A stretch of 64,000 nt of DNA, from NCBI GenBank assembly GCA_023614405.1, contig CM042691.1, positions 180,826,927-180,890,926 on the forward strand, given 5' to 3'. Positions 43,498-56,101 of the stretch are shown piece by piece. A program made the position numbers and the translations under genes. The notes below the pieces were generated by a model. It was not told the origin of the DNA. It saw only the letters and a list, made by a program, of their open reading frames with translations, and ran no database searches. The stretch comes from Avena insularis. Its lineage: Eukaryota > Streptophyta > Magnoliopsida > Poales > Poaceae. Each line of letters starts with the position of its first letter. Within the stretch, counting starts at the first letter, position 1.

Positions 43498-45887
43498 TCC
43501 ACAGTTTAAGATGAAGTACATAGAAACAAAGGTCATTATTACATTGTCATTCCAGAGATAACATAGTCTTTTACAACTCCATAGTCATAGGCTAGTACAA
43601 GAGTTTAACTTAATAATATAAATAAATGTTTTCATCTTCATGTGCCACAGGCAAGCATGTTGAGTGTAGACTCATAACCCTAATCCTCATCAGAGTAACC
43701 TACAACATCACAAGTTACAGAGACAGTGGGTTAATACATTGGAATAGTATTGGCAAGTGATACCTTAGTAGAATAATAATATCTAGCTTCTACATGAATT
43801 TGGCTGTGTAGCTTAGGCTTTCTTTGCTCAAAATAGGTTTTACCTATCAGTTGAAAACACTAAGTTTTTGTTTGGCAAAAACTCCCAAGGAACCACCAAT
43901 AGACATTGGTGAACCTATACCCTTGTTCAACCACAAGTTTTTAACTTAGAAATAGGGATGAGGAGATTCTTGATAGCTTCCATGTCTTGATGCTCAAATT
44001 GTCCATTTCCAGGGACACGGCTAAGTACTTAGATTCTTCCTTATGTAGAGGTGGTGCACTTTCCCCACAAGACTTTATTTTCATCAAGAAAGGACCTTTC
44101 AGAAGCCTTCCCTTAGACCAGAATGGACGCGCTCCAAACCTATCACCCTCTACCACCAACTGTCCATTTGGCTAAGTTATTGCAACCTATATGATCCAGG
44201 CAGAGCCTATAATGCCATGTGGCTGCACTAGAAGCTTCTTAACATATGGCATCTCAAATCCCTTTGTTCCTGGGTGGCATTCCACAAGTGAGATACACAG
44301 GGTAGACCATTGAACAATGGGCCCTGGTAACCACTCAACCAAAATCCATCCAAGCAATTATCATTCCACCCAGGTGTTTCATTCACTTAGTTGTTTTATT
44401 AAGCAAAAACACAAGTCAAAGACTTAGCAATATTTTCCATAGCATGTGTATATAAACCACCCTTGGTTGCTACTAGCTAGGCTAAGCATGGCAATAGCAA
44501 GTATCTTAACTTAAAGAAAATTCTAACAATTATACAACTACTAGGATTTGCCAAGCATAGTATATAGATACTTAGCAAAAATTAACATGCAAGACCTATA
44601 CAAAATATCACTAATGCATAGTAAAAATATTGGGATAAAAATACGAAGCACTACTTGCCTTGGTAGTTGGGGGAGTAACAACAATCCTCACAGTCACAAT
44701 CACCACTAGCACCAAAATCTACACATAAAATGATAGCACCAGATTCACATTCCAAATAATTAAACAGAAATATATGAATTCATGCAAATGCCATGTGATG
44801 ATTTTTATAAACCAACCAAGACAAGTAAAACAGTACTGAGCAATAAAATAAACATTTATACATCAAATAAACTTAATTTGGCCTTTAAAACATTTTTCAA
44901 ATAATTTTTATACCCAAAATAGGCCTACAAATGTCTCTACATAAAAATCTATTTAAAAAGAGGCAAAAACAAAACTAAGCTTACATATGTGTAGGATTTA
45001 TTTTTCTGATTCCATTGATATAAAATTTGTAAATTTTGGACGTGTAGATTTAAAGTTATGAATTTTACAAAATCTATCAACTAATAGAAATGTTTTTGGT
45101 TTTTATAACACAGACTAGGCCACATGGCTGTATCCTATTGGCCCATACCGATTCATCTGGATCGAGAAACACTAACTGTCAGATCTAACTAACAACACAC
45201 GATGCAGATCAGGCATATCGGTTCGTTTAAGTGGATCTATCTATGCCCTGCGAATCTAGATCTAACAGTTGATGATCAAACGACCATTGCCTGGCGGCGC
45301 TGGCGCGACGGCGAGCGGCGGAGGCGCTCTGTCTATGGCGTTGCGGCTGCTACAAGAAGTGGGGGAGAGGGGGACGTTGATCACCAGGTTCACGGCAACA
45401 TGCTGACGCTCGAGGTGGTCTTTGCAGGGACAGGGGCGCACGATGTTGGCGTAGATTGCTCGCCGGAGTTCCTTCTGGCGACGGGCGCTTCTGTTGGTCA
45501 TCGTTGGCGAGGGTACAGGTCATGCCAAGGCAAGAGAAATGATGTGTCAGATGCACAAGACGATGCTGGTCACACGAGTGTCAACGAGGGGAAGAGGGGC
45601 GGTCGGAAATTACCACGGGAGGTCGTCGGAGTTGAAGCCGAAGATGGTGGCGCTCAGTCGATTTTGTTGCCGATGCTCTGGGGCAAGCGCGTGCAAGCTA
45701 GTGCTACTGGGAGGTGTGCAAGGCGGAGTGGAGTCTGCTCGTGGGAACCAGGAGAAGAGGGGTGGTCGGAGTTGCTCGGAATCGGCGCTGCAGCTCGTCA
45801 GAGCAGTGAGGTCGCGGCGAGAAATTATCGCAGCCTGGGGGGGCTCAGGGCTTGGCGTTTGGGGGGAATGGAGAGGGGGCAGTGGGG

Positions 45888-45897
45888 GTTTAAGTAG
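45888..45897 (-). promoter_or_regulatory. Putative TATA box of element A 5' LTR
   Basis: CTACTTAAAC on the minus strand, followed by a C-rich stretch. It implies a transcribed LTR leader of about 2.46 kb. Confidence 0.45.
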
Positions 45898-46609
45898 CGA
45901 GGCTGAGCGGGGAAATTACGCTGGAAATCAAGCGTAATCAAACAAATTGAATTGGGAAGGAAATGGCAGAGAGGCGTGGGTCCTCCGGCGCGAGATAGAC
46001 GACGAGGTTGACGTGGCAGTGGGGCCTGTCCGTCAGTGAGGGGGTGTGTGCGGGCGGGGTGAGAAACAGAGAGGAGAGGGGGAGGTTCCCGGGTGGGCTC
46101 GTGGGCTGTTTTTGGTGCTGGTCCTGATTGGTAGCGAGGGTTTTTTTTTTTCATTTTGCTTTTCCTTTTTCTATTTGGATTTTCAAAATCATTTTCAAAC
46201 TAAATTCAACTAGGTTTGTTTTCAAATTACCTCTGGATTTTTTAGTGTAATTCTTGTACTTATTTGTATATAAAACCCTACTATTTAATCTAATGCACTT
46301 GACACTTTGAAAAATAAAATAAAACCAAGCCTTATTTGAATATAGATAAAAAGGCATAAAATGGTTTTATTTTTGGAATTTTGTTTTGAAAGTTTTTTGT
46401 ATAAGTTTTGCTTTCAAGTATAAAACATTTCTGATCAATCCCAAGCATTCTATTATTTGGAGAGTAAGGATAAATTATTGCCTTCTAGCATAAGGTAATA
46501 GGCCACAAATTGTTTCTGTTTTGAAATCTTTATTTGAAAATGATCCAAATGCTTATGAATGCATGAATGATATGCAAACTTTATAAATCATGATTTTTGG
46601 GATGTTACA

Positions 46610-46702
46610 ATATAATTATAACATGGTATGTAAACATTTATCATAAGCATGAAGATATGATAATAACCTCTTTATTATTGCCTCTTGGGCATATCTCCGT
46701 CA
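46610..46702 (-). repeat. Element E 3' LTR remnant
   Basis: It matches 53295-53387 of the E 5' LTR, including TATTATTGCCTCTTGGGCAT. Its LTR end reads CTCCGTCA where the intact copy has CTCCAACA. The bases ATATA at 46610-46614 are probably one copy of the target duplication of A. Confidence 0.85.
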
Positions 46703-49700
46703 GTCTCCCACTTGCATTAGAGTCAATAATCTAGTTTCAAACCTTTGTACATTCAACACTTATGGCTTTACGGTGTTGTATTTACACGATTTCTAGTGGT
46801 CAACTGATCTCCGGATCCGACACTTTCAGGTCCGTGTGGAATTGCATGTCTTTGCGTCTCTACGCATCACTAATTCTCGAATGAGATGGCTTTGTATAAA
46901 TTTGGTCCTTTGGTGAGACCATTAGTTCCTTGGGGTTAAAACATGTTGATAATATTGTCGTACAATATATCTTCATAGTACTATCGCACTGTGAACCACA
47001 CCTAGTTTGATAACAAACTACTTGACACAAATGCCCTCTTTTGCTGCTATAATAGCGGTCATATACGTAGCCTTTTGTTGTAGTATCTGTCACAATGTCT
47101 TAACTTTGGAACTCATCCAAATCCATTATGGAACTTACTTTCCATCATATTGTGCCACCCTTAGTTTAGATTGAGATAAACTTAATTTGTACTTTGTGAC
47201 AAAACTAGCATCAATGTAGTACTTTTTGTGATTTTATTCATCAAGTCTCAATCAATACTTGAATCTTAGTTTCACTTACCAAGTGTCAATACACTTGAAT
47301 TTCGATTTAATCCTTTCTGTGTGGCAAGGACCTTTCTTGTCATTTCCATATTGAACTCATTCAATATCTCATCTATGTACATTTGGCACAACCATATTAG
47401 CGTCTCAATCTATCTATATAGATATTGATGCCAAATATTCGGGTTTTACCTAAGTCTTTCATAGAGATGAAATTCTTAACATGTGTTTAATAAAAGATAC
47501 ATCATTTCCAATCAACAATATGTCTTCCACATAATTTATTAGAAATATGTCTTAGCGCTCTCACTTAATTTCTTCCAAATGCAAGGATCTTCATCGTCTC
47601 TGATGAATTTAAAATCTTTTAACAGTTTCATCATGGTGAAGATTCTAACTTTGTGATGCTCACTTCAACCATTGAAGTTTCCATACGCTTTTAGCATCCT
47701 CTAAATTAACAAAACCCTTTGGAATGTGTTATGCACACGTCCTAGGTAACAATTCTATTAGAAGAACTTGTTTTGTTTATTCAACTACCACATAACAAAA
47801 TTATATGTAGTGGTTGCTACATTAATCCGTTTAGACTAAATATCACTATGAAAGAACAAATCTTGTCATAGTCAACCTTTGAACATTGTTGTGAACTCTT
47901 TCCCAACATGTCGACTATTTCATAGATGTGAAACATCCATGTCTATTTCTTTATAGATCCAAACACGATTGTAAGGTCTTACACCTTTCCAGAGGGTCTT
48001 TCAAGTTCAAAGCTTGATTTCTCGTGTATGGAACTATCACGGATTTTATGGCTTCAAGACATTTGACGGAGTCAGCGCCCATCATCGCTTCTTTGCATGT
48101 AGTCCGTTCATTATTGTCAAATAATGATTCAACCCTCAAATCTTGGTATTTGATTTTTTACCCGACCTATTTGGTTCAATAGGAACTTTGACCTTCGTAA
48201 CCATAACCTTTGAGGCACGTGAGCCATGAGCATTATTGCTGCCTCCAGAACACTTTTCGGTGCTACGCAACTTTGATCATATAGCCAAGGTTCTTTTAAC
48301 CTTATCAAAGTTCTATAGTCCTCCCACTTAACTTTTCACAGAAAATTCCTTCTCAAAGAAACTTGACGTTCTAAGTGACAAACATTTTTGTCTTCGGTGT
48401 TATGGAGGAATACTCAACGATTATTCAAAATAACATACAAAGACATGTTCATCCGACTTTGCTAGTAAACATCTCACTTATGCATAGCATACCAATGTTT
48501 TAAGCAAGGACAACTTGGGTTTTATCCCAAACCATAACTTTATATGGTGTCATTTCAACGGATCATAATGGAGTTCTTTTCAGTGAAAAAGCGGCAGTCT
48601 CTAAAGCTTTTAATCTTTAAAATATAATGGCGGTTTTATGAATTACACCTTTGATCTAACCATGTCAAACAAGGTTTCATTGCATATCTCGATCATTCCA
48701 TACTCATATGGTGTTTAGGGAAACACAGATCCATGGAACGATTCCACAAATCTTAGTTATTATACTAAACTTGTAACTCAAATATCTTCCTTTATGATCC
48801 TATCATAAATTCTTTATTTTCTTGTTACATTGATTTTGCACTTCATCTTGAAAGTCTTTGAACTTTGCAAATGTTTCACACTTCATCCTCATTAAGTAAA
48901 TATTCATATATTCACTCAAATTTTCGGAGAAAGCATATGAAGTTGAAATCCATCGCTCTTAACTACACATAATGGACTTCATACAACAATATGTACAAGT
49001 TCCAATAAGCTAGTCATATGTTCCCTTTGGCCTATGAACCGAGTTTCAATTATCTCTAGGGAAGTTTCACAAGCGTCATTTGATCAAAAATCAAAAGACT
49101 CCTAAATTCCATCAAGTATGGGTTTTCTTCATGTTTTCTTTCCAATATAATTTAAACGGCGATGTCACTTCTTAAGTGATCTTTCAATCAATTGTCTTTT
49201 GACATTTTTAGCATTTATCTTTATGGATGTGATTTCGCCAACTAGACTTGTATATCATCCATCTTTCATGGAATACGGAAATTATTTGAACAATACTTTT
49301 GTTCTCATAATACCTGATAAAACAAATCTTGAAGGCAAGCATTGATATAAACGAGAAACACAACAACCCTTTATTTTTTCTTGATGAACATCATCACATA
49401 TTCTTTTGCTGGTTAGTTAGGCCATTGTAGTTCATGAATTGTGTTGTTTCATATGACGATTCACACAAACAAATTCAGTATCCAATACTTAAGAACCACA
49501 TTGTTTAACAAGCAAAGAATATAGCCATAACATGTATATCTTCTATATACATAAGCTGAACAATTCTAGTCTTTTCTCTTCTGCCAAATATTTCTTAGAT
49601 TTATATTTAAGTATTTATTTATCCTTTCAGATGAATCTATCAACATCAATAGTGGCGCCATTCTCATGACACATAGTCCAAAGTGTGTATAGTTAATTAC

Positions 49701-50419
49701 CAATGTCTTTGGACTTGCACTTTGAAGTAGATCACCATCATAAAATGTTTGGTGTTCTTTCAAATTCCATTATTTAGTAATAGTGTAGTAAACATTTTAC
49801 CTACATCAAATATTCATCCTTATCATGGAACTACTCATGATGAAGCTACTTTAGCTTATAACGGTGAATTACGAGTATAATGTTGCTCTCCAAAACCTTT
49901 TGGAGGATTAGGACGACCAGCATCACCAACCTTTTACAAATTCTCATCAAATATAAGAACATGACTTTTGCCAAATTATACTCTATCATGTTGCAACCAA
50001 AACTTCGTTTCATATATCACAATATCTTTCACACATGATGTTTTCTGAAACAATTCTTTCAGCTCCCCGATAACCTTGATATTAAAACAATCTTTTGAAT
50101 ATCAAGAATCATGGAGACAAACATGATATTTATATACTAACACTGGAATTGTTACTCTTGATTTAATACTAATTATTAAACTTAGATAAGTAATCAGAAC
50201 TTACTCAAAGTTTGCAATAGGACTTTTAAACTTTAGATTAACACATAAAAAACAATACGATGCTATTCTGTAAAGTAACTATCCAGAATTCTATAGTTCT
50301 GTTATCTCAATTATAACTAATCACAAGGTGGTAAACGGATGTCAATAACTACAACAACTATGAAAATTCACTTTGATTTAATTTATGATAAATAGTGTTC
50401 AACTTTTAATCATTTTTCT
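46703..50419 (-). pseudogene. Element E coding remnants (gag to RNase H)
   Basis: No frame above about 77 codons remains. Colinear traces of Copia coding DNA can still be seen: the start of the RT region at 47951-48139 (CKEAMMGADS with the following helix), the RT stretch near 47500-47530 where C has its YVDD region (ATCAACAATATGTC shared), and traces of gag further up. The sequence is A+T-rich and far more diverged from C than the flanking LTR and leader are. Confidence 0.7.
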
Positions 50420-51518
50420 GTTGAACTCCCACTCAAAATAATATCCCTCACATTGTTTTAGTGATTACATGAACCAAATCCACTACACCAAGTCTGATCA
50501 TCACGTGACATGATTTACTTTCAAAGGCGAACAATCATCAGGTTCATCATATCATCTATATGACTCATTCTTTACCTTTCGGTATTCCATGTTCCGAGAC
50601 CATGTCTGTACATGCTAGGATCCTCAAGATCAAACCTTAGCTTCCGCATGGGTAAATCTGGCTTGCTCCTGTTGTATACACTCATAGAATCTAACACACC
50701 CGATCATCACATGGTGCTTCGGAACAACGAGTCTTGGCAACGGTGCCTGCGAAGGATGAACACTTTATAACTTGATATTCTGTGAGGGGGATGATCTTAT
50801 AATGCTACCATCGTGATATAAGCAATACAAGATGCATAAAAGGATTAACATCACATGCAATTCATAATATGTGATATGATATGGCCTTTCTTCTTGTGCT
50901 TCCGATCTCCATCTTCAAGCACGAACATGATCTCCATCATCACCGATGTGGTGTCAAGGTCAATGGCACCGCTCCATGGTTGTCGTCCACCAGCATCAAT
51001 TATTACAACTACTTTGAATAATAGACACAAAGGTCTTAACGAAATTCAAAGACAACCGTAAGGCTCCTTCCGGTTGCCGACTTACAATAAGGAACATTGC
51101 ATACATCATATATAATCACAATCATGGCCATATCACATCACAACACACCCCTACAAAACAAAGTTAGACGCCTCTAATTTTCTTTGCATGTTTTACGTGG
51201 TTTGGGGCTTTCAATAAGTATCTCTCTAACTTACAAACAAGAACCACAATGTTGATACTAGTATTGTCAATCACCCGTTGTAAATTGAATCTTCACTATG
51301 TTGGGAGAAACAGGCACCCGCAAAGCCACTTATGCAATACAAGTTGCATGTCAAGCATGGAGCAAGTATCATGAACGATGTCATGTTAGGTTAGCCCGGG
51401 CCGCTTCATCCCACCATCCCGCAAGATGCAAAGTACACAAAAAGCAATCAACAACAAAAGAATCAACGCCCACAATGACCATTGTGTTATACTCGTGCAA
51501 TAGATCTACATATAGACA
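50420..51518 (-). other. 5' leader of element E
   Basis: It aligns closely with the C leader (16905-18006) over its whole length. Long shared stretches are at 50900-50945 and 51120-51200. No ORF is supported. Confidence 0.8.
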
Positions 51519-51532
51519 CGGCTCTGATACCA
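51519..51532 (-). other. Primer binding site of element E
   Basis: TGGTATCAGAGCCG on the minus strand, unchanged, one base after the LTR end. Confidence 0.9.
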
Positions 51533-51533
51533 C

Positions 51534-53387
51534 TGTAGGGGTTCCTAGCATCGAAAACAAAAAATTCTACCGCATGAACACACAATCAAGATCTAATGTA
51601 TGATCAAGCCAAGATCTATCTACTAGATCGGTGCAACAAGTTGATAGAGTACTAACCCTCAAAGATAGAAAGCGGTTAACGAGAGCAGATTCTCTTGGGT
51701 GATGTAGTCGTTCACTTGCCGATCTCAAGATCGCGTAGACGATCCTTCCGGCGCCGCGTTAAGCAGCGCTCAACAAATGGTCACACATCTGATGTCGATG
51801 AAGACCTTCATCTCCCTTGTTCCAGCAGGTAGCAGAGGTTGTAGTTCTCTCCTAGTGATTCCGGCAGCATGACGGCGTGCTGTCGAAAGTAGAGGGAAGA
51901 TCCTTCAGGGCTTCACCTAAGCCGGAGCAGGTTATGGTGGAGAAATAGGGTTCCCCAACAATCTAGGGTTTATAGGCCGGAGAGGAGGAGGTGGAGGCGG
52001 CGGCGGCGCACGGTGGCGGCGCGGCGGCGACGGTGCGGTGGCGGTGTGGTGGTAGGGGCGCACGGCAGTGGTGCGACGATGGCGGTAGGGGAGGGGCTGG
52101 TGTTGTGTGTCCTTGGGGCACCCCCTCCACTCGATTTATGAGAGGGAGGGAAGCGTGGTAGAGGGGAGTTTGAATCCTTCCCCAACTCCCTCTCCTTGTT
52201 GGCTTGTGGTGGAGGGAAAGAAGGATTATTTCCTTCCTCCACCAGGACACATTGTCCCAGTTTGTCTTTTCAAACTTGCCTTTTGACTTTCAATTTGGAG
52301 CTTGATTTCTTTAATTCTAATGCCCAACCAAGTGACCTAGGACATGATCCAATCATTCCATTTATCCATGACACATTCATGTTCCCTTCCCCTTCTGCTC
52401 CGGTGAACCTTCTAGAGCCTTCTAGAACCTCTCCAATGAAATCATCGGAATCATTCCCGAACTCCGGAATTGGACTTTCCTTATATGAATCTTATTCTCT
52501 GGACCATTCCAGATCTCTTCGTGATATCCCGGATCCCATCTGAGACTCCGAACAACATTCGGTCTCTTTACTCACATTCCATATCTACTAAAACAACATG
52601 GAATCCTTAAGTGTGTCTCCCTACGGTTCGTGAATTATGCAGACATGATCCCACATATTTCTACGATTACTTCGTGATCTAATGAACCATTTACATACGA
52701 TACCAATTTTCCTTATCCGAGGTTTGATCGTCGGTATCTCTGCATACCTAGTTCAACCTCGTTACCGATAAGTTCTCTTTTCTTGTTCCCGTGATATGTG
52801 ATACCTTGTGAGCTAGTCACATGCTTGGAAGCTAATTGGATGACATTCCACCGAGAGGGCCTAGAGTATATCTATCTGTCATATGGATGGACAAATCCCA
52901 CTCTTGATCCATGTGCCTAAACACATACTTTCCAAACAATCAATGCCACCTTTATAAACACCAAGTTATGAAGTGGTGTTTGATGTCACCAAAGCATCCA
53001 TCCGATGATGGTGATTAGCATGATCTCATGGTCGAAGGAATTAGGTTACTATGTATCAGAAAGCTTATAACAAGTGAACTATATTAAATGACTTGATATT
53101 TATGCTACGCTTAATTATAGGAGTATGTCCATCGCATAATTCTCCTAATGATATGACCTTATTGTTAATAACATATCAATGTTCATGAACAGGATACGAT
53201 GATCATATATTAACCAACAAGCTAGTTTAATAAGAGGCTTTACTAGGGACTCTTTTATATTTACAAATCACACAAGTATTAATGCTTCTTGTTAATACAA
53301 TTATATCATGGTATGTAAACATTTATCATAAGCATGAAGATATGATAATAAACTATTTATTATTGCCTCTTGGGCATATCTCCAACA
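51534..53387 (-). repeat. Element E 5' LTR
   Basis: 1,854 bp, TGTTGGAGATATGCCC at 53387 to CCCCTACA at 51534. It is of the same LTR type as C, with many changes. The TATA region near 52133-52140 is altered relative to the TATATAAGG of C. Simple GGC/GGT repeats at 51990-52090 give false ORFs. Confidence 0.93.
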
Positions 53388-54178
53388 AAGGATTCAAAAT
53401 AAGGGGGTACCTACTTGAATGGCTCTACACGAGCTACAATTGCATTACCTTACCGGGTACATTAGGAGTTTCCATTATGTTACCGTATTCCTTATAAGCA
53501 TTCAGACAATCATATTCAATTCATATCCCTCCTTTGCTGCCTAAATCAAATCCCCAAGTTTCTCTATTGCGAAAAATTTGTTCTAGGAGTTCCCAAGCTT
53601 TAGTTATGGTTAAGTCCATAAAATAACCTCCGGAATTAGTGTAAAGCTGATGTTTAATTTCTTGATTAAGTCCCCCATAAAAATGTGTAACACATACCAT
53701 TCAGGTAAATCATGATGGGGACATCTATTAAGGATGGATATATACCTTTTGAAAGCTCTTACCAATCCTTCACCTAGGTGGTTTTCGAAGTTTGTGACCA
53801 CCCTCCTTACTTTAGTGGTCTTTACCTTAGGGAAGAATCAAAAAAAAATTCTCCTTGGATCTTTTCCCAAGTATCAATTTTCTCTGCAGGGCACATTCTA
53901 TACCAAGCTAAAGTAGTGTTGGTTAGGGATTGGCTAAACATTTTAAGTTTCAATTCGTCGTTAGAATAGCCTCTCAATTTAAGTGTCCAACATAACTCGG
54001 TAAAATGCATTAAATGAGTGTAAAAATCCTCATCAGGATCATCTCTAGCAAAAGTTTTATCTTTAATAATAGCGATAAAACAAGGGTTTACCTTGTATTC
54101 TGGTTTTCTCCCACTCAGGAATTTATCAACAAGATATTTAGTTGCACCGATATGATTCATCAGTCTAAGTGTAGTCAT
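53388..54178 (-). pseudogene. gag: Element F gag fragment (Athila-like)
   Basis: From 54178 the minus strand reads YLVDKFLSGRKPEYKVNP, DPDEDFYTHLMHFTELCWTLKLRGYSNDELKLKMFSQSLTNTTLAWYRM and WEKIQGEFFFDS. After a frameshift near 53825 it reads FENHLGEGLVRAFKRYISILNRCPHHDLPEW, then KAWELLEQIFRNRETWGFD near 53560-53620. The CPHH-x-LP-x-W motif is typical of Athila-type Gag. E cuts it at 53388, so the rest of F would continue to the left of E, outside the window. Confidence 0.78.
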
Positions 54179-54258
54179 GGTGCATACCTAGAACTAGTAA
54201 TAAAATTTAGTAAAACAATTAGTATAAGAAACTAACAACAAAGTCCAAACACGCTTAG

Positions 54259-54277
54259 CTCCCTGGCAATGGAGCCA
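54259..54277 (-). other. Primer binding site of element F
   Basis: The minus strand reads TGGCTCCATTGCCAGGGAG, close to the TGGCGCCGTTGCCGGGGAG form common in grass Athila/Tat elements. It lies 10 bases from the LTR edge. Confidence 0.75.
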
Positions 54278-54287
54278 GAAAATATCT

Positions 54288-54481
54288 TGATGACTGCAAG
54301 TGCACAGATTGATTGTATAAAGTTTCTAAATAAGAGTATCTAACCCACAGAGAGCTATTTTGTTCATGTATTTATGCCCCTCGTCACTGTCTACCAAAGG
54401 TTACTTGTAAGCTGCCTTTGATTTCGAGTAAAATGTGTTTGAAAGGTTTTTGGTTGAATGCATAAATGTAAATAAAAGAAG
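54288..54481 (-). repeat. Element F 5' LTR, terminal fragment
   Basis: The minus strand of this stretch ends GTGCACTTGCAGTCATCA before the primer site. Element G cuts the LTR after 54481, and the remainder lies beyond the window. Confidence 0.6.
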
Positions 54482-55105
54482 TGTCACATCCCAAGATTTT
54501 CCAAATCTTGTAATGTGAAAAATAAATAAACAAAATAAATTTTTGTTGAAAATCAGGGTGAAAAGAAACTTTTGTTTCTAAAAGGAAACTTAAAATCCCA
54601 TCTTGAACAAACTTTGGCTAAAGTTTGAATTCAACAAAATCCAAATCAAGGGAAATGCATTCCTCAATGAATGTATCTGGAAATTTGAACACTTGGAAAA
54701 TAAATCCAAATCCCTAAACCCTAATGGAAGGAAATCATTTCCCAAGTTATCTCCAAATCCATGGATTTGATCCATACAAAATTTGACCAATAAATAATCA
54801 CAAAGGATCAAGTAAGACCTTAGAAATTGGTTTCACTTAGTTTGGAACCATAGACAAAATCTTGTGAACATAATGAGTTAAAGGAAATTGAATTTCCAAA
54901 GCTATTAAAGCCTTACCAAAAGCCCCTACCAATTGGTGATCAAATAATCCTAAAGGGATTTATAAGGATAAACATTTAATAAAGGAAAAATAAATTGTTT
55001 TGGAAATACTAATTTGGATCTTTTAATAAAAGACTTTGTTTTCAAATGAAAAGGTGAGCCAAATTAATTTTGAAAGCTTTTGTAATAAAATATTTTTGTT
55101 TTGAT

Positions 55106-55385
55106 AAAATGAGTAAAGGTTTATTTAAATAAAATAATAAGGATTTAAATATCCAATTTTATTTAAGTAAAGGCTTTTCCCATTTTAAATGAACACCAAG
55201 TATTTTATTACTACTTTGAAATCTTTTATTAAAAGGTTTTTGATTAAAATGAGTAAAGAATTATTTAAATAAAATAATAAGGATTTAAATATCCAATTTT
55301 ATTTAAGTAAAGGCTTTCCCATTTTAATTAAACACCAAAACTTATTTATTTATTTAAATAAGTTTCCAAGTATTCTTTTATTTTT
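55106..55385 (+). repeat. 140-bp tandem repeat in element G LTR
   Basis: Two adjacent copies starting AAAATGAGTAAAG at 55106 and 55246. They hold TATTTAAATAAAATAATAAGG and a later TTTTATTTAAGTAAAGGC. The 3' LTR has both at 61769 and 61909. Very A+T-rich and partly self-complementary. Confidence 0.9.
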
Positions 55386-56092
55386 CAAATAAAACCTTCT
55401 GGTTTGGTTTTGAAAATAATTGGATTTCAAATGGAAATTTTATTAAATAAATCAAACACTATTAATAAACTAAAGATCCATTTTCTTTAATTATTAAATG
55501 GATCTTAAAATAAATAAAAATATTATTTTATTTTGAGATTTGGATTATGTTGTTAAACAGAACCAAATTCAAAATACCAAGTTGAGTGTTAGTTTGAATT
55601 GGTTTGTTGTGTTGTTTGAATTGTTTGAATTGTTTGGTTGTTTGAAAAATTGAATGAAAATTCAAAACAGAAAAGAAATAGAAAAAGGAAAAAGAAGCAG
55701 ACAGAAAAAAATAGGAAAAGGACAGCCCAGCCCAGCAACCCACTAAGGCCCAGTCCAGCCCAGTACTCCCTCCCCGAAGAAAAACATTTTACACCCAGAT
55801 ACTGACCCACTGAGTCAACGAAAACCAGGACCCTCCTCCTCCCTCACTCGGCTGGAAAACGACCCCACCTCTCTCACCCGCCCGAACCGTTTTACGCACG
55901 AAAGGAACCCGCTAAGATACTGGCAAGTGGACCCCGTTCCCTCTCCCTTTCCCACTGACCAGAGGACCCCACCGCCACCTCCTTCTTCTTCCCCGCGCGA
56001 CCCCTTCTCCCCTCACCGCGCGGCAGTTTCTGCCCGTTGAGAGCTCCATCAATCCGCGTTAATCCGTGCATTAAACCTCGCCGTGACGACGC

Positions 56093-56101
56093 CTATTTAA
56101 T
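56093..56101 (+). promoter_or_regulatory. Putative TATA box of element G 5' LTR
   Basis: CTATTTAAT followed by CGCCTCGCTCTCTCCTCCG, a pyrimidine-rich start-site context. The 3' LTR has the same at 62735-62743. It would give an LTR leader of about 3.4 kb. Confidence 0.55.

Larger units (their letters stand above)
1..46609 (-). mobile_element. Element A: chromodomain Gypsy retrotransposon, interrupted by B and D
   Basis: A minus-strand Ty3/Gypsy element whose 3' LTR is cut by the window start. Its parts in sense order are: 5' LTR 43426-46609, primer site 43410-43423, pre-gag ORF1 (43272 down to about 42760), pre-gag ORF2 (28215-27407), gag-pol (27176-23458), integrase end and chromodomain (2616-1882), PPT, then 3' LTR 1869-1. 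Element D splits the pre-gag region and element B splits the integrase; both have matching 5-bp target duplications. The order PR-RT-RH-IN-chromodomain and the tRNA-iMet primer site place it among plant chromoviruses, most like the Tekay/Del group; the clade is an inference. It lies in the 3' LTR of Copia element E. Confidence 0.93.
43426..46609 (-). repeat. Element A 5' LTR
   Basis: This 3,184-bp LTR starts TGTAACATCCC at 46609 and ends GTCTTACA at 43426 on the minus strand. The G+C-rich core is at 45200-46130. The 43930-44350 part resembles the LTR blocks of B and G. The frame at 45202-45897 is not conserved as an ORF in the 3' LTR. Confidence 0.94.
46610..53387 (-). mobile_element. Element E: old Angela-like Copia element with degenerate coding region
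   Basis: A minus-strand Copia element with 5' LTR 51534-53387, primer site 51519-51532, and a 93-bp remnant of the 3' LTR. The rest of that LTR was displaced by the insertion of A and lies outside the window. The LTR and leader follow element C closely, while the coding part is hardly recognisable. The bases AAGGA after 53387 would be one target duplication. Confidence 0.88.

Noticed and set aside
45202..45897. 231-codon ORF in the LTR of A
   Set aside because: The 3' LTR copy (489-995) does not keep the frame, and the ORF follows from high G+C content in the LTR core.
51963..52250. Pro/His-rich ORFs in the E LTR
   Set aside because: Simple GGC/GGT repeats on the other strand give these frames.
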